Positions 19,659 to 28,312 of a stretch of 64,000 nt of DNA are shown one piece after another. The position numbers were made by a program, and so were the translations under genes. The stretch covers positions 1,488,001-1,552,000 of the forward strand of contig NZ_CP053896.1 in the NCBI RefSeq assembly GCF_013255915.1. Direction: 5' to 3'. Each line of letters starts with the position of its first letter. Position 1 is the first letter of the stretch. The stretch comes from Providencia rettgeri (lineage in GTDB: Bacteria; Pseudomonadota; Gammaproteobacteria; Enterobacterales; Enterobacteriaceae). The notes below the pieces were generated by a model. That model saw nothing but the letters and a program-made list of their open reading frames with translations, was not told the origin of the DNA and did no database searches.

Positions 19659-20049
19659 TCTCTCCATTTCATGGAAAACCCAACTGTTCTCAACCTGTGT
19701 TCATGGGGTCATTGGGATGTTTTTACTATTGGCTCCATGGTCCCCTGGTAACTCAATGATATGGTTGCCGCTATTAGTGGTTGTCGTTGCGAGTTGGGCA
19801 AAGAGCCAGAAAAATATCAGTAAAATAAAAGGGGTTGCTGTACTGGTTAATGGCAATAAGGTTCAGTGGAAGAAAAATGAATGGAGAATACTGAAAGCAC
19901 CTTGGCTTACCCGCTATGGTATATTACTGACACTAGAAGCGTTACAAGGTAAACCACAAAAGCTCCATTTGTGGGTTGCAAAAGACGCATTGTCGGAAGA
20001 GAATTGGCGTAATTTAAACCAATTATTGCTGCAATACCCTGATATTTAG
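19639..20049 (+). CDS. cptA: Inner-membrane protein YgfX (CptA)
   Basis: 136-residue membrane protein of the YgfX family, reported in E. coli as a toxin interfering with FtsZ and MreB, and elsewhere as a partner of SdhE-dependent flavinylation. Two transmembrane segments are visible (about residues 20-36 and 40-55), followed by a soluble domain with the conserved [17 protein letters not shown] region. The start is GTG at 19639 inside the end of sdhE, aligning with the E. coli start VVLW. The TAG stop lies in the left arm of the inverted repeat that follows. Confidence 0.9.
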   Translation: MVLWKSNLSISWKTQLFSTCVHGVIGMFLLLAPWSPGNSMIWLPLLVVVVASWAKSQKNISKIKGVAVLVNGNKVQWKKNEWRILKAPWLTRYGILLTLEALQGKPQKLHLWVAKDALSEENWRNLNQLLLQYPDI

Positions 20050-20088
20050 GCTACCAAAATCATAGGTGATAAATCAAATTGGTAGCCT
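20048..20088. terminator. Inverted repeat between convergent ygfX and fldB
   Basis: Perfect 10-bp arms AGGCTACCAA/TTGGTAGCCT (20048-20057 and 20079-20088) with a 21-nt loop. No T-tract follows on either strand, so it may be a Rho-assisted or bidirectional terminator or an mRNA 3' stabiliser. A second weak dyad AACCC/GGGTT lies at about 20113-20131. Confidence 0.5.
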
Positions 20089-20148
20089 AGTGTAGGGTAG
20101 GTAACCCTCACTTTGGGGGTTCGATGAGCAAGTACATATAAACTTGCA

Positions 20149-20667
20149 TCATAACAGCGCTTCAATTTCCTGAAAAATCTGCACACACCACTGCGCAATA
20201 CGTTCATCGGTCTGTTCAAACTGGTGGACTTCATCTAATGCCAGCCCAACAAACATATCACCAGTTTCATTGAGTGGTTTAGGGCTATCAAAGGTATAGC
20301 CTTCAGTTGGCCAGAAACCGACAAATTTAGCGCCAGTTGGTTTTAGTTGATGATAGAGCATGCCAAGGGCATCAAGAAACCACTCGCCATAATCTATTTG
20401 GTCACCCAGTCCATACATCGCAATGATTTTATTTGCGAGGTTAAGATTGGGAAGCGCTTCCCAAATTTCAAGCCAATCTTCCTGTATTTCACCAAAATCC
20501 CACGTAGGTATTCCCAAAATAAGAACATCATACTGTTCCATTTCTGCTGGCGGTGTATCGTTAACGTTATGCAATGTGACTAAATCATCGCCGAGAATAT
20601 CACGTATTTTTTCTGCAACCATTTCGGTATAACAGGTACTAGAACCGTAAAAAAGACCTATTTTCAT
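20149..20667 (-). CDS. fldB: Flavodoxin FldB
   Basis: 172-residue long-chain flavodoxin, an FMN electron carrier induced by SoxRS in E. coli. The FMN phosphate loop [13 protein letters not shown], the [12 protein letters not shown] loop and the [19 protein letters not shown] loop are all present and match FldB rather than FldA. It is divergent from xerD, the conserved arrangement. Confidence 0.95.
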   Translation of the reverse strand: MKIGLFYGSSTCYTEMVAEKIRDILGDDLVTLHNVNDTPPAEMEQYDVLILGIPTWDFGEIQEDWLEIWEALPNLNLANKIIAMYGLGDQIDYGEWFLDALGMLYHQLKPTGAKFVGFWPTEGYTFDSPKPLNETGDMFVGLALDEVHQFEQTDERIAQWCVQIFQEIEALL

Positions 20668-20784
20668 ATATATTATTACTATGTCCAGCTATGGTTTTCA
20701 TCACAAGAGAGATATTGTAACAGAAGCAGCCACATTCAGGCATAATAGAATCGTGTGGTATTATCTAAAGGAAGCTTATCTGTC

Positions 20785-21687
20785 GTGGAAACAAAACAAC
20801 TTAATCCATTAATTGAACAATTTCTTGATACAATTTGGCTTGAACAAGATCTAGCCGAAAATACATTGGCTTCTTATCGTAATGACCTTCAACTATTAGA
20901 TAAATGGCTTGATGCGCATCAGTTGCATTTAGAAAGTGTTCAATCAATTGACTTACAATCTTTTTTTGCAGAACGTATTGATTGTGGATATAAAGCAACC
21001 AGTTCAGCACGTTTATTAAGTGCGATGCGTAGGTTATTTCAATATTTGTATCGGGAGAAAATCCGTCTGGATGACCCTTCTGCGGTGATTGCTGCCCCCA
21101 AAATTCCGCAGCGTTTACCCAAAGATTTAAGTGAAAAACAAGTTGAAGATTTATTGAATGCCCCTGCTACCGAAGATGCTTTAGAACTACGTGATAAGGC
21201 CATGTTGGAAGTGCTATATGCTTGTGGTTTGCGTGTTTCTGAATTAATCGGCTTAACTTTTTCAGATATTAGCTTGCGGCAGGGGGTTATTCGCGTTGTT
21301 GGTAAAGGCGATAAAGAAAGATTGATTCCCTTGGGGGAAGAGGCAATATATTGGCTAGAGAAATATATTGATGAAGGTCGCCCAGATTTATTAAATGGCA
21401 AAACTAGCGATATTCTATTCCCGAGTAAGCGTGGCACGAAAATGACTCGGCAAACGTTTTGGCATCGAATAAAATATTATGCAGTACTTGCACATATTGA
21501 TAGCGAGCGACTCTCACCACATGTTCTTAGACACGCATTTGCAACCCATTTACTCAATCATGGGGCAGATTTACGCGTGGTACAAATGTTGTTAGGTCAT
21601 AGTGATCTTTCAACCACCCAAATTTATACTCATGTTGCTACTGAACGGTTACGAGTATTGCATGAGCAGCATCATCCAAGGGGGTGA
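20785..21687 (+). CDS. xerD: Tyrosine recombinase XerD
   Basis: Site-specific recombinase that with XerC resolves chromosome dimers at dif under FtsK control. The 300-residue protein (E. coli 298) has the SAM-like N-terminal domain and the catalytic domain with Arg150 (CGLRVSEL), the Lys of VGKGDKERL, HVLRH (His/Arg), LLGHSDLSTTQIYTH with the catalytic His and Tyr. Start is uncertain: GTG at 20785 fits the E. coli length, with AAGGA 12 bases upstream; GTG at 20755 would add ten residues. xerD, dsbC and recJ are tightly spaced and probably one operon. Confidence 0.96.
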   Translation: METKQLNPLIEQFLDTIWLEQDLAENTLASYRNDLQLLDKWLDAHQLHLESVQSIDLQSFFAERIDCGYKATSSARLLSAMRRLFQYLYREKIRLDDPSAVIAAPKIPQRLPKDLSEKQVEDLLNAPATEDALELRDKAMLEVLYACGLRVSELIGLTFSDISLRQGVIRVVGKGDKERLIPLGEEAIYWLEKYIDEGRPDLLNGKTSDILFPSKRGTKMTRQTFWHRIKYYAVLAHIDSERLSPHVLRHAFATHLLNHGADLRVVQMLLGHSDLSTTQIYTHVATERLRVLHEQHHPRG

Positions 21688-21708
21688 TGCATGATTAAAG
21701 GACTATCT

Positions 21709-22413
21709 ATGAAACGCAAATTGTTATTATTGGCTGCTGCATGTATTGCGACTGTGACTTCCACGGTCTATGGGGCAACAGAAGAAAAAGTTATCCGTGA
21801 TACTTTGGAAAAATACAACATGGTTGTTGAGGTAATTAAACCTTCGCCAATCGTTGGGCTGAATGTTGTTGAAACCACAACAGGGGTTGTTTATATCACT
21901 GATGATGGCAAATATTTATTGCAAGGGCCAATTTATGATATGAGCGGTAAAAACCCAGTCAATATCAGTAATCAGCCATTAATGAAAAAAGTAGAAGCGC
22001 TCAAAGATGAAATGATTATCTTCAAAGCCCCTCAGGAAAAGCATGTTGTGACAGTTTTTACCGATATTAGCTGTGGTTATTGTAAAAAATTACATGAATC
22101 TGTTGGTGAATTAAACAGCCAAGGTGTTACGGTGCGTTATCTGGCTTATCCACGCCAAGGTGCAGATAGCGACGTAGGAAAGAAAATGGCATCTATTTGG
22201 TGCAATGGTCTACAACAAAAAGCATTAACTCAAGCGTTTAAAGGTGAAGAAGTTGCCATGATTGAAGATTGCAAAATTGACCTAAGTAAACATATGAGTG
22301 TGGGTAATTTATTCAAAGTGACGGGAACACCAGCAATCATCCTACCGGATGGGCAATTACTGCCTGGCTACATGAAACCGGATGCCCTTGTTCAATTACT
22401 CAACGAAAAATAG
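21709..22413 (+). CDS. dsbC: Thiol:disulfide interchange protein DsbC
   Basis: Periplasmic V-shaped homodimeric disulfide isomerase, kept reduced by DsbD. The 234-residue precursor has a Sec signal (MKRKLLLLAAACIATV), an N-terminal dimerisation domain and a thioredoxin domain with the active site CGYC (Cys122 and Cys125) and the cis-proline loop GTPAI. The second Cys pair of the family is also present (WCNG, DCKI). I chose ATG at 21709, six bases after AAAGGA; an ATG at 21691 is an alternative that lengthens the signal n-region. Confidence 0.95.
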   Translation: MKRKLLLLAAACIATVTSTVYGATEEKVIRDTLEKYNMVVEVIKPSPIVGLNVVETTTGVVYITDDGKYLLQGPIYDMSGKNPVNISNQPLMKKVEALKDEMIIFKAPQEKHVVTVFTDISCGYCKKLHESVGELNSQGVTVRYLAYPRQGADSDVGKKMASIWCNGLQQKALTQAFKGEEVAMIEDCKIDLSKHMSVGNLFKVTGTPAIILPDGQLLPGYMKPDALVQLLNEK

Positions 22414-22422
22414 TTAATTATT

Positions 22423-24156
22423 GTGAATGTAGAAACACTCTTACAACAAAGACAGCAGCAAAGTTCTGCCGCTCAACTTCCTGGCTTGCCTGAGCTATTA
22501 CAACGAATTTACCAGCATCGGGGCATCACGGATATCACTCAGTTAGAGCGCAAAGCAGCTAATTTATTGGATTATCGGACATTATCGGGTGTTGATAAGG
22601 CATTGCCCCTACTTTATCGTGCGTTAAATGAACATGAAGCTATTACTATTGTTGGGGATTTCGATGCGGATGGAGCAACCAGTACGGCATTAGCTATTAG
22701 AGCTCTAAAATCAATGGGATATAGAAATATCAATTATATCGTTCCGAACCGTTTTGAAAATGGTTATGGATTAACGCCATTGGTTGTCGAAGAAGCCCGT
22801 AAACGCGGAACGAATCTCATTATTACCGTTGATAATGGCATCTCATCCCATGAAGGGGTTGCAGTAGCTAATCAATATGGAATGAATGTAATTATTACCG
22901 ATCACCATCTGCCGGGGGAAACTTTGCCTGCTGCGGATGCGATAATCAACCCGAACTTAAATGAATGTTGCTTTGCATCTAAATCATTAGCCGGGGTTGG
23001 TGTCACATTTTATTTAATGTCTGCCTTACGTGCATATCTACGTCAGCAAGGGTGGTTTGTGCAGCAAGGGCTAGCAGAACCTAATTTAGCCGAGTACCTT
23101 GATTTGGTTGCATTAGGAACTGTTGCAGACGTGGTTCCTCTTGATACAAATAACCGCATTTTAGTTCACCAAGGGCTAAATCGTGTTAGAGCTGGGCGCT
23201 GTTGCGCGGGTATTAAAGCCCTCATTGAGGTTTCCAAACGTGATTTACCAAGACTAGTGGCAAATGATTTTGGGTTTGCGCTTGGCCCTAGGCTAAATGC
23301 GGCAGGCAGATTAGATGATATGTCAGTGAGCATTGAATTATTACTGACAGACGATATGGCGTATGCAAGGGAACTGGCAAATGAGTTAGATGGGCTGAAT
23401 CAAACTCGCCGTGAGATTGAAGCGGGTATGCAGCAAGAAGCGCTCGTGCTTTTTAATCAATTCGAATACGGTGAAAGCCAGTTGCCAAATGGCTTAGCCA
23501 TTTATCATCCTGAATGGCATCAGGGGGTTGTCGGTATACTCGCCTCAAGGATCAAAGAACAATATCATCGTCCTGTTATCGCTTTTGCTCCTGCGGGTGA
23601 TGGTTTATTAAAAGGTTCTGGGCGTTCCATTCAGGGTGTCCATATGCGGGATGCATTAGAACGGTTAAATACATTACAACCCGGGATTATGCAAAAATTT
23701 GGTGGCCATGCAATGGCAGCAGGCTTAACTTTGCATGTTGAACAATTTGACGCTTTTAAACATCACTTTGAATTATTGATGGGTGAATTAGTTCAACCTG
23801 AGCAATTGGCTGGGATAATCTGGAGTGATGGCGAACTTTCACGCAATGAGTTTTGTTTAGAAACTGCTGAACTTATTCGAGAAAGTGGCCCATGGGGACA
23901 AGCATTTCCGGAACCTATATTTGATGGTGAATTCCAATTATTACAGCAAAGGCTTGTTGGTGAGCGCCATTTGAAACTTATGCTGGAACCCATAAATGGT
24001 GGGCCAATGTTAGATGCAATTATGTTTAATATTGATGTTCGTCGATGGCCAGATAACAGCATCAAAAAAGCGAAAATAGCCTTTAAATTAGATGTGAACG
24101 AATATCGTGGACAAAAAAACGTCCAGCTAATGATTGAGCATATTTGGCCTGATTAA
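22423..24156 (+). CDS. recJ: Single-stranded-DNA-specific exonuclease RecJ
   Basis: 5'-3' ssDNA exonuclease acting in RecF-pathway recombination, mismatch repair and base-excision repair. The 577-residue protein starts with GTG at 22423, nine bases after dsbC. DHH-family motifs are clear: VGDFDADGATSTA, TVDNGIS, ITDHHLPGE (the DHH signature), and the DHHA1-domain motif GRSIQGVHMRDAL followed by KFGGHAMAAGLTL. Length equals that of E. coli RecJ. The xerD-dsbC-recJ-prfB-lysS order is conserved in enterics. Confidence 0.96.
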   Translation: MNVETLLQQRQQQSSAAQLPGLPELLQRIYQHRGITDITQLERKAANLLDYRTLSGVDKALPLLYRALNEHEAITIVGDFDADGATSTALAIRALKSMGYRNINYIVPNRFENGYGLTPLVVEEARKRGTNLIITVDNGISSHEGVAVANQYGMNVIITDHHLPGETLPAADAIINPNLNECCFASKSLAGVGVTFYLMSALRAYLRQQGWFVQQGLAEPNLAEYLDLVALGTVADVVPLDTNNRILVHQGLNRVRAGRCCAGIKALIEVSKRDLPRLVANDFGFALGPRLNAAGRLDDMSVSIELLLTDDMAYARELANELDGLNQTRREIEAGMQQEALVLFNQFEYGESQLPNGLAIYHPEWHQGVVGILASRIKEQYHRPVIAFAPAGDGLLKGSGRSIQGVHMRDALERLNTLQPGIMQKFGGHAMAAGLTLHVEQFDAFKHHFELLMGELVQPEQLAGIIWSDGELSRNEFCLETAELIRESGPWGQAFPEPIFDGEFQLLQQRLVGERHLKLMLEPINGGPMLDAIMFNIDVRRWPDNSIKKAKIAFKLDVNEYRGQKNVQLMIEHIWPD

Positions 24157-24284
24157 GCCTATCATAAACGGCGGAATAACCAGCAAATAGCGTTTGATGG
24201 CGCTATAAACATGAGATAAATTCCGCTATACTAAGCGGTTTGTGAATAAAAAATTATTTTTGACTAACCATAAGATATTGAAAA

Positions 24285-25386
24285 ATGACGTTTGAAATAA
24301 ACCCAGTAAAAAATAAGATTCAGGACCTGTCTGAACGGACAGTGGTTCTGAGGGGGTATCTTTGACTATGATGCCAAGAAAGAACGCTTAGAAGAAGTCA
24401 ATGCTGAGCTTGAACAGCCTGATGTGTGGAATGAACCCGAGAGGGCGCAAGCCCTTGGTAAAGAACGCTCATCTCTTGAAGCAATTGTTGAAACGATTGA
24501 CCAGATGACGCAAGGCCTTGAAGATGTTGAGGGTTTATTAGAGCTTGCGGTTGAAGCTGATGACGAAGACACATTCAATGAAGCTGAAGCTGAACTAGAG
24601 CAATTAGAAGGCAAATTAGAGCAACTTGAATTTCGCCGTATGTTCTCTGGCGAATACGATAGTGCAGATTGCTACATTGATTTACAAGCGGGTTCTGGCG
24701 GTACTGAAGCTCAAGATTGGGCAAGTATGTTATTGCGTATGTACTTGCGTTGGGCTGAGTCAAAGGGCTTTAAAACCGAGATTATCGAAGAGTCTGATGG
24801 TGATGTTGCTGGGCTAAAATCGGCAACAGTCAAAATTATTGGTGACTATGCCTACGGATGGTTAAGAACGGAAACTGGTGTTCACCGTTTGGTGCGTAAG
24901 AGTCCGTTTGACTCAGGTGGGCGTCGCCATACTTCTTTTAGTTCTGCGTTTATTTATCCTGAAGTTGATGATGATATTGATATCGAAATCAATCCAGCGG
25001 ATTTGCGTATTGATGTATACCGTGCATCTGGTGCGGGTGGTCAGCACGTAAACAAAACGGAATCAGCGGTACGTATCACACATATTCCAACCAATATTGT
25101 GACGCAATGCCAGAATGACCGTTCGCAGCATAAAAATAAAGACCAAGCTATGCGCCAGTTAAAAGCGAAGCTATACGAACTGGAAATGCAAAAGAAAAAT
25201 GCAGACAAGCAAGCGATGGAAGAGAACAAATCTGATATTGGCTGGGGAAGCCAGATTCGTTCTTATGTCCTTGATGATGCAAGAATTAAAGATTTACGTA
25301 CTGGTGTGGAAACGCGTAACACGCAAGCCGTACTGGATGGTGATTTGGATAAATTCATTGAAGCTAGTTTAAAAGCTGGCCTGTGA
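24285..25386 (+). CDS. prfB: Peptide chain release factor 2 (programmed +1 frameshift)
   Basis: RF2 terminates translation at UGA and UAA. The gene is read as 24285-24362 then 24364-25386: codon 26 is CTT, followed by an in-frame TGA and then GAC in the +1 frame. The joined product is about 366 residues (E. coli 365). The stop-recognition SPF motif ([11 protein letters not shown]) and the catalytic GGQ ([10 protein letters not shown]) are intact. The residue four before GGQ is Ala, as in most bacteria, not the Thr of E. coli K-12. ATG at 24285 aligns with the E. coli start. It is followed after 7 bp by lysS. Confidence 0.97.
24351..24366 (+). promoter_or_regulatory. RF2 autoregulatory +1 frameshift site
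   Basis: AGGGGGTATCTTTGAC: an internal Shine-Dalgarno-like AGGGGG three bases before the slippery CTT, then UGA, then C. This is the classical RF2 feedback site, in which low RF2 slows termination at UGA and allows slippage from CUU to UUU. The sequence is identical to the E. coli site over this stretch. Confidence 0.97.
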
Positions 25387-25393
25387 GGAAAAA

Positions 25394-26911
25394 ATGTCTC
25401 AGGAACAACAAGGTGTTGAACAAGCACCTGATTTGAATAACGAACTTAAAGCACGTAAAGAAAAATTAGCGGCACTGCGTGAAAAGGGTATTCCATTTCC
25501 AAACGATTTTCGTCGTGAAGATATTTCCGATAAAATTCATGCGCAATATGATGATAAAACCTCAGAAGAGCTTGAAGACCTAAATATTGAAGTGTCGATT
25601 GCTGGCCGTATGATGACTCGTCGTATTATGGGTAAAGCTTCGTTTGCAACGTTACAGGACGTTGGCGGACGCATTCAAATTTATGTATCGCGTGATGATT
25701 TAGCGGAAGGCATCTATAACGAACAGTTTAAAAAATGGGACTTAGGCGATATTTTAGGTGCTAAAGGCCGTTTATTTAAAACCAAAACGGGTGAGTTAAC
25801 TGTTCATTGTCATGAAGTTCGTTTATTAACCAAAGCGTTGCGTCCATTGCCTGACAAATTCCACGGTTTATCAGACCAAGAAACACGTTATCGTCAGCGT
25901 TACCTTGACTTAATTGCGAATGATGAATCTCGTCATACTTTTATTGTTCGTTCTAAGATCCTAGCTGAAGTACGTAACTTTATGGTTAGCTACGGTTTTA
26001 TGGAAGTGGAAACACCAATGATGCAGGTCATCCCTGGTGGTGCTTCTGCGCGTCCATTTGTGACTCACCATAATGCATTAGATATCGATATGTACTTACG
26101 TATCGCACCTGAATTATACCTGAAACGCTTAGTTGTAGGTGGTTTCGAACGCGTATTTGAAATCAACCGTAACTTCCGTAATGAGGGGTTATCCCCACGT
26201 CATAATCCAGAGTTCACAATGATGGAACTCTATATGGCTTATGCGGATTACCGTGACTTAATCGCATTGACGGAAGATTTGTTCCGTACACTGACACAAA
26301 AAGTGTTAGGCAATACTGTTGTTCAGTATGGGGAACAAGAGTTCGATTTCGGTAAGCCATTTACTAAAATGACGATGAAAGAAGCTATTTGCAAATATCG
26401 TCCAGAAACGAATGTTGCTGATTTGGATGATATGGATAAAGCGGTGGCGATAGCTCAGTCTATCGGTATTAAGATTGAAAAGAGCTGGGGCTTAGGCCGC
26501 GTACAGTGTGAAATCTTCGAAGAAGTTGCAGAAAGCCACTTGATTCAGCCAACATTTATTACTGAGTACCCAGCTGAAGTTTCACCGTTAGCGCGTCGTA
26601 ATGATGACAACCCATTTATTACCGACCGTTTTGAATTCTTCATTGGTGGTCGTGAAATCGGTAACGGTTTCTCGGAATTAAATGACGCAGAAGATCAAGC
26701 TGAGCGTTTTGCTGAGCAAGTACGTCAAAAAGATGAAGGTGATGACGAAGCAATGTTCTATGATGAAGACTATGTCACCGCATTAGAACATGGTTTACCG
26801 CCAACAGCAGGTTTAGGCATCGGTATTGACCGTATGGTGATGTTATTCACTAACAGCCATACTATTCGCGATGTTATTTTATTCCCCGCTTTACGTCCTA
26901 GCAAAGCTTAA
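25394..26911 (+). CDS. lysS: Lysyl-tRNA synthetase, class II
   Basis: Charges tRNA-Lys. The 505-residue protein (E. coli LysS 505) has the N-terminal OB-fold anticodon-binding domain ([18 protein letters not shown]) and the class II catalytic core with motif 1 ([11 protein letters not shown]), motif 2 ([11 protein letters not shown] followed by [14 protein letters not shown]) and motif 3 ([13 protein letters not shown]). ATG at 25394 is preceded by GAGGAA, 7 bp after prfB. A strong hairpin follows the gene, ending the conserved block before the accessory region. Confidence 0.96.
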   Translation: MSQEQQGVEQAPDLNNELKARKEKLAALREKGIPFPNDFRREDISDKIHAQYDDKTSEELEDLNIEVSIAGRMMTRRIMGKASFATLQDVGGRIQIYVSRDDLAEGIYNEQFKKWDLGDILGAKGRLFKTKTGELTVHCHEVRLLTKALRPLPDKFHGLSDQETRYRQRYLDLIANDESRHTFIVRSKILAEVRNFMVSYGFMEVETPMMQVIPGGASARPFVTHHNALDIDMYLRIAPELYLKRLVVGGFERVFEINRNFRNEGLSPRHNPEFTMMELYMAYADYRDLIALTEDLFRTLTQKVLGNTVVQYGEQEFDFGKPFTKMTMKEAICKYRPETNVADLDDMDKAVAIAQSIGIKIEKSWGLGRVQCEIFEEVAESHLIQPTFITEYPAEVSPLARRNDDNPFITDRFEFFIGGREIGNGFSELNDAEDQAERFAEQVRQKDEGDDEAMFYDEDYVTALEHGLPPTAGLGIGIDRMVMLFTNSHTIRDVILFPALRPSKA

Positions 26912-26919
26912 ATACCATT

Positions 26920-26941
26920 ATGCCCGGTTAATTCCGGGCAT
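26920..26941 (+). terminator. Terminator of lysS
   Basis: Stem ATGCCCGG/CCGGGCAT with a 6-nt loop (26920-26927 and 26934-26941), followed by the T-rich ATATTTACATTT. Confidence 0.8.
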
Positions 26942-27757
26942 ATATTTACATTTATAAGCAATCAATATTACTCTCCTCATGTTTTATTCAAATGCTTCAT
27001 TTTAGGTTAAAGATAAAACACCATTTACTAGACGTTAAATGAGTAACATGGAATAAAATCACTGAATAGTGTTTTTTGAGTGATTACGGCTATGTGAACG
27101 CTATATTTTTATTAAAAATAAATTTGAGTTACGAATCGTATCAATTTAATATAAGTAATTCCGACAGATAACTGCTATGCTTTATTACGTAGTTGGAAAT
27201 TATGTAGCTGAAATGCCGATAAATTCGCTTTTTTATAACTGGCTGATTTTGCTTGTAATTTTTAATTGCTGTTAGTTTTTGGAATTGAATTAAGCAGGTT
27301 ACCCATATTTTGAATGATGGCGGTTATTGCCATGTCACAGGTTTAAAGTGTGTCAGCAGCTTGATAAATGAAAAGTAGGTGTGTTTATTGTTAGCCATCA
27401 TTTTATTTGTTAACAATTGTTACAGGGACAGAACTAAAATGAGAATTTACTTGAAAGGTATCTAATTGTTAGCAAGGTTTATTGAGCAACCTAATCGTTA
27501 TCTGACATAAAATAATAAAAAATTCCGGTAAAGGTGTTAATTTGTCTCTTTATAAGGACTGCTAGCGGAAATTAGCTCATAAATTTAATAGAAATGTAGC
27601 AATAAAATAATTTTAAAACTAAAGTTAAGTTAATCTAAATTTATGAGATGACTCTATTTCTACATTCGGGCTTATAGAAAATAGCTAATTTTTAGCTTAC
27701 ACTAAGTTTTTTGGACATCATTATAATAGCGAAGAAAAGTGCTGGTAAGGTAACCAT
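26942..27757. other. Long AT-rich region upstream of the lipoprotein/coiled-coil operon
   Basis: 816 bp without a credible gene, strongly AT-rich and clearly lower in GC than the flanking core genes. It contains TTGTTAACAATTGTTACAGG at about 27409-27428, which includes a TTGTTAACAA palindrome, and several TATAAT-like hexamers near 27660-27730. It is far longer than a normal promoter region. It most probably holds the promoter and regulatory sites (H-NS-type silencing is plausible) of the operon starting at 27758; no specific regulator site is identified. Confidence 0.4.
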
Positions 27758-28312
27758 ATGTTTTTAAAAAATAAATTTCATGTTGCATTTTTGCTTATAG
27801 CAGGTACAGCTCTTCTTTCAGGTTGTACATTTGGTTCAGACACATACAATACAGCAACACCTAATACCCCAAGTAAACAAACAGTCGATACAAGTACCGC
27901 TCAGCCGGTAACACAATCGACTGTTGATACCAATCCAGGTCAGGTTGATAACTCTTATCCTGAATCTCAAAAAGTTTTAAACAGCGCAATTAACCGTACA
28001 CCAGTTGCTTCTACAACTTATGGTGAAGCGGGGGCTGACCAGCAAACATTTGCTCATTTGAATACGTGTGTTAAAGAATTAAACGCGCTCAAAACACTAT
28101 CACCAAAAGATTACAATCGCTTAGTAGGTTCATTTAAAGAAGTTAGCGAAATCAACCGTCTATATCGACAAGTTGAAGGGACTGCTAGCCCTGACACAAT
28201 TGAACTATTACAAATGGCAATAGAGTCTAAAACTAAAGTGTTGTGTGCAAAAGTTCGTTATAACTCAGTATTGTCTACCGAATCAACATTGAAGAAAATT
28301 AGTGGATTATGA
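27758..28312 (+). CDS. Small lipoprotein, partner of the giant coiled-coil protein
   Basis: 184-residue predicted lipoprotein of unknown function. A signal peptide II is clear: KNKFHVAFLLIAGTALLSGC with Cys23 as lipidation site; the +2 residue is Thr, not Asp, so outer-membrane sorting is expected. A Thr/Pro/Gln/Asn-rich linker (about residues 30-70) follows, then a helical domain (residues 95-184) containing two Cys (TCVKEL and VLCAK). Its stop codon overlaps the ATG of the next gene in ATGA, so the two are translationally coupled and likely form one complex or pathway. I do not recognise a named family. Confidence 0.85.
   Translation: MFLKNKFHVAFLLIAGTALLSGCTFGSDTYNTATPNTPSKQTVDTSTAQPVTQSTVDTNPGQVDNSYPESQKVLNSAINRTPVASTTYGEAGADQQTFAHLNTCVKELNALKTLSPKDYNRLVGSFKEVSEINRLYRQVEGTASPDTIELLQMAIESKTKVLCAKVRYNSVLSTESTLKKISGL

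Noticed and set aside
24285-24365. Apparent nonsense mutation or pseudogene at the start of prfB
   Set aside because: The in-frame TGA lies in the classical AGGGGGTATCTTTGAC frameshift site, so the gene is intact.
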